A DNA stretch of 64,000 nt from Bacillota bacterium (lineage in GTDB: Bacteria; Bacillota; Negativicutes; Sporomusales; Sporomusaceae), in NCBI GenBank assembly GCA_023443285.1, contig JAEZVB010000008.1, forward strand, positions 12,701-76,700, in the 5' to 3' direction. Positions 61,638-64,000 of this stretch are shown here, piece by piece. Positions within the stretch are counted from its first letter, which is position 1. Every line of letters begins with the position of its first letter. The position numbers and the translations under genes were made by a program. A model generated the notes under the pieces. It made no database searches and was not told the origin of the DNA. It saw nothing but the letters and a program-made list of their open reading frames with translations.

Positions 61638-62418
61638 GTATGTTCCCTTCCTGACCGAAATTAAGGAAGTAATTAAGCATACAGATATTGAATATACCTT
61701 TCGCCTTACTTATGAAGGAGCTGTGAAGCCCGGTCAGTTTTTTGAGGTTTCTATTCCCAAATATGGTGAAGCGCCTATATCGGTCAGTGGTATCGGTAAC
61801 AACACAGTAGATCTGACTATTCGCCGGGTAGGCAAGGTTACCAATGAGATTTTTGAGCGCTATGTTGGTGATACACTATTTATACGTGGCCCTTATGGCA
61901 ACGGCTTTGACATTAGTAACTACCAGGGAAAAGAGCTAGTGGTAATTGCCGGCGGAACCGGCCTTTCACCGGTTAAGGGCGTGATCGACTATTTTTCGGG
62001 GCATATGGAAGAAACTAAGGGCATGACACTGATAGCGGGATTTAAGACGCCAAAAGATATTTTATTTATAGAAGATTTTGCACGGTGGAAGCAAAAATTG
62101 GATGTCATTCTGACAGTAGACTGTGCGGAAAATGATACGGAATGTCAGATTGGTTTGGTTACTCAATATGTCCCGCAGCTCAAGCTAGAAAAAGTCGAAG
62201 ACGCGGCTGCTATTGTGGTAGGTCCGCCGCTGATGATGAAATTCACGACCCAGGAATTGTTAAAGCATGGTTTTCGCGCCGAAAATATTTGGATTTCCCA
62301 TGAACGAAAAATGTGCTGCGGTATTGGGAAATGTGGACACTGCAAGATTGACGATACTTATGTATGTCTGGACGGGCCGGTATTCAACTATATTAAAGGC
62401 TGTCAGCTGCTTGATTAG
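61621..62418 (+). CDS. asrB: Anaerobic sulfite reductase subunit B (flavoprotein)
   Basis: A 265-residue FAD- and NAD-binding subunit: FAD site KPGQFFEVSIPKYGEAP near residue 36, NAD-binding VIAGGTGLSPVKGV near 110 and a C-terminal 2Fe-2S cysteine set CCGIGKCGHCK near 237. The ATG at 61621 lies 8 bases behind GGGAGGTGG, within the asrA end; a frame from 61597 has no such site. It transfers electrons from NAD(P)H to the other subunits. Confidence 0.92.
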   Translation: MLTTNEYVPFLTEIKEVIKHTDIEYTFRLTYEGAVKPGQFFEVSIPKYGEAPISVSGIGNNTVDLTIRRVGKVTNEIFERYVGDTLFIRGPYGNGFDISNYQGKELVVIAGGTGLSPVKGVIDYFSGHMEETKGMTLIAGFKTPKDILFIEDFARWKQKLDVILTVDCAENDTECQIGLVTQYVPQLKLEKVEDAAAIVVGPPLMMKFTTQELLKHGFRAENIWISHERKMCCGIGKCGHCKIDDTYVCLDGPVFNYIKGCQLLD

Positions 62419-62433
62419 AGGGGAGGGTACAAA

Positions 62434-63396
62434 ATGGACATTAATACTAAAAAGCTGAAGAAGAATGCATTTCGTGTGACAAAACATAGAGGCCTGACTG
62501 CTTCCCGTATCCGTGTTCCCGGCGGATACCTGGAGGCTAAATATTTAGGGATGATTCAAGACATTGCTCAAATCTATGGTAACGGCATTGTCAATATTAC
62601 AACTCGGCAGGGTTTTGAAATTCCCGGTATCAAATTTGAGGATATGCCCAAGGTTAATGAACTACTCCAGCCGATTATCGAAGGTTTGGGCATTAACCAA
62701 GAGGTTGCTGGACTGGGTTATACCGCTGCCGGTACAAGAAATGTTACGGCCTGCATAGGGAATAATGTTTGCCCGTATGCCTGCTATAACACCTCCGGCT
62801 TTGCGAAAAGAATTGAAAAAGCCATTTCCCCCAATGACCTGCATTTTAAGGTGGCGCTTACCGGCTGCCCTAATGATTGTGCCAAAGTTAGGATGCATGA
62901 CTTTGGTATTATGGGTATGACCCAGCCACATTATGACCCAAACCGTTGTGTTAACTGCGGAGCCTGCGAGAAGGCTTGTACTAAAAAATCTGTGAGTGCG
63001 CTGGATACTATAAATTATAAGGTGGTGCGTGACACCAAAAAATGTATTGGGTGCGGTGAGTGCGTTTTATGTTGCCCGACTGGAGCCTGGACGCGTAGTC
63101 ACGAGAAATATTACCGGTTAACTCTCTTTGGCAGAACTGGCAAGAAAAACCCCCGTTTGGGCGAAGACTTCATCAAGTGGGCAGATGAAGACAGTATTAT
63201 TAAGATCATTTGCAATACCTATGATTATGTCAAAAAGTATATTGATCCATCCGCGCCTGGCGGCAAGGAACATATCGGCTATATTGTGGACAGAACTGGT
63301 TTTGAAGAATTCAAAACGTGGGCGCTAAAAGATGTTCAGCTTTCCGAAAGAGCACAAGTATGTGCGCCGGTATATTGGAAGGGTGTTATCTATTAA
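62434..63396 (+). CDS. asrC: Anaerobic sulfite reductase subunit C (sirohaem)
   Basis: A 320-residue catalytic subunit reducing sulfite to sulfide. The sirohaem/4Fe-4S site is formed by ACIGNNVCPYAC (about residues 108-119) and LTGCPNDCAKV (about 143-153). Two extra ferredoxin-type motifs follow: CVNCGACEKACTKK near 171 and CIGCGECVLCCPTGAW near 206. It ends the asr operon, 15 bases behind asrB, with GGGGAGGG before the ATG. The operon gives assimilatory or dissimilatory sulfite reduction; which one cannot be told here. Confidence 0.93.
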   Translation: MDINTKKLKKNAFRVTKHRGLTASRIRVPGGYLEAKYLGMIQDIAQIYGNGIVNITTRQGFEIPGIKFEDMPKVNELLQPIIEGLGINQEVAGLGYTAAGTRNVTACIGNNVCPYACYNTSGFAKRIEKAISPNDLHFKVALTGCPNDCAKVRMHDFGIMGMTQPHYDPNRCVNCGACEKACTKKSVSALDTINYKVVRDTKKCIGCGECVLCCPTGAWTRSHEKYYRLTLFGRTGKKNPRLGEDFIKWADEDSIIKIICNTYDYVKKYIDPSAPGGKEHIGYIVDRTGFEEFKTWALKDVQLSERAQVCAPVYWKGVIY

Positions 63397-63426
63397 TATA
63401 CGAAAAGTAAGATCGCAAAAAATAGG

Positions 63427-63462
63427 ACAATGTCAGTCGAGTTGTGTTCTAAAAGACATTGT
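63427..63462 (+). terminator. Possible weak terminator after asrC
   Basis: ACAATGTC pairs with GACATTGT over a 20-base loop and TTTG follows. The stem is short and the loop large, so confidence is low. Confidence 0.35.
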
Positions 63463-63563
63463 TTGCTATTCATTAAAATCAATTTTATGGTTATATTAAT
63501 AATAAAGTAATATTTCCAATAACTAGTGTTTTACTATTCATGGTCTTCAAGGAGGATAAGATT

Positions 63564-63872
63564 ATGGCTGAGGACAAAAAGCTAACCTGCAAGGAATGCA
63601 ATACCCCCTTCGTTTTTTCGGCATCAGAACAAGATTTTTATGCGGAAAAGGGATTTACCAACGAACCGGGGCGCTGCCCGGACTGTAGAGCTGCTCGCAA
63701 ACAAAATAATGGAGGCTTTAATCGTAGGAATAACAACTCCCGTCCCCCGCGTGAAATGCATGCGGTCACTTGCTCTGAGTGCGGGAAACAGACTGAAGTT
63801 CCGTTTCGGCCAAGTGGTGACCGTCCGGTATATTGCAGAGATTGCTTTAGCCAAAATAACTCGCGTTACTAA
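63564..63872 (+). CDS. Zinc-ribbon protein with two CxxC pairs per half
   Basis: A 102-residue cytoplasmic protein with two zinc ribbons: CKECNTPFVFSASEQDFY with CPDC at the N-terminus (about 8-42) and CSECGKQTEVPF with YCRDC at the C-terminus (about 70-95). The linker is rich in Asn, Arg and Gly (GGFNRRNNNSRPP), a feature of nucleic-acid-binding tails. The family (probable zinc-ribbon domain proteins) is common in clostridia and Negativicutes; its function is not established. The ATG at 63564 follows AAGGAGG; an ATG at 63540 does not have a site. A further gene starts 43 bases downstream. Confidence 0.75.
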   Translation: MAEDKKLTCKECNTPFVFSASEQDFYAEKGFTNEPGRCPDCRAARKQNNGGFNRRNNNSRPPREMHAVTCSECGKQTEVPFRPSGDRPVYCRDCFSQNNSRY

Positions 63873-63915
63873 TCTGGAATCGCAATACTATATGAATAAC
63901 AGGCGGTGAAATATT

Positions 63916-64000
63916 ATGGGTGGAAGAACGCTCGATCAGTTTAACAGTCGGCAACAGGCTAGATCAAAAAAAAATACCCATGAAAAGGCCTCTTCTGTAA
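63916..64000 (+). CDS. Unknown protein, truncated by the window end
   Basis: An ATG at 63916 behind GGCGGTGA starts a frame that runs off the window with no stop after 28 codons. The visible start MGGRTLDQFNSRQQARSKKN is polar and basic. Its position 43 bases behind the zinc-ribbon gene suggests cotranscription. No family can be named. Confidence 0.45.
   Translation, partial: MGGRTLDQFNSRQQARSKKNTHEKASSV

Overview
The window looks like the chromosome of an anaerobic, low-GC member of the Bacillota. Ribosome binding sites are strong AGGAGG type with frequent GTG and TTG starts, promoters read as sigma-A type, and the xyl operators are of the Bacillus kind. The gene content is that of a strict anaerobe: ferredoxin-linked 2-oxoacid oxidoreductase, a tungsten-type aldehyde ferredoxin oxidoreductase, anaerobic sulfite reductase, a cytoplasmic molybdopterin enzyme and several radical SAM proteins. 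A Sporomusa/Pelosinus-like Negativicute is my best guess; that is inference from gene content, not a phylogenetic result. I see no rRNA, tRNA, CRISPR array, insertion sequence or prophage block. || Layout: (1) 1-5.2 kb: the end of a TRAP transporter gene, a DGC zinc-binding protein, a tandem pair of unknown paralogues and a chemoreceptor. (2) 5.2-11.1 kb: an ArsS-like radical SAM gene (minus), a Rep_3-type DNA-binding protein and a BioB-like radical SAM gene in line with a NitT/TauT ABC transporter. Promoters of all three units carry the same TTGCAATC element over the -35 box. (3) 11.2-17.5 kb: AraC regulator, PPOX protein, a binding lipoprotein next to a GGDEF/HD-GYP protein, an XRE protein and a flavodoxin-like oxidoreductase. 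(4) 17.7-27.1 kb: a complete xylose locus (xylR, xylB, xylA, xylFGH, mutarotase) with two xyl operators. (5) 27.1-32 kb: HelD, AraC, DUF6506 and MBL-fold genes. (6) 32.2-42.6 kb: PduL, a methyltransferase, VorDBAC and butyrate kinase, then a cupin/PocR histidine kinase with its response regulator, IlvD and a BASS transporter. Together these suggest conversion of branched-chain 2-oxoacids to acids with ATP formation. (7) 42.6-53.3 kb: methyltransferase, soluble chemoreceptor, permease, molybdopterin oxidoreductase, asparaginase, a TetR/old-yellow-enzyme pair sharing an operator, and an LTA-synthase-like protein whose gene seems to start with AUU. (8) 53.5-58.9 kb: an AOR cluster (fused E1-like protein, AOR, two MoaD-like proteins) with three copies of one structured leader RNA, each followed by a terminator. 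(9) 59-64 kb: ppnP, a tautomerase, a Crp/Fnr regulator, asrABC and zinc-ribbon proteins. || The two most interesting signals are the triplicated structured RNA around the AOR cluster (a riboswitch candidate, by context for tungsten or molybdenum cofactor) and the shared TTGCAATC promoter element tying a chromosomal Rep_3-like protein to two radical SAM genes and an ABC transporter.
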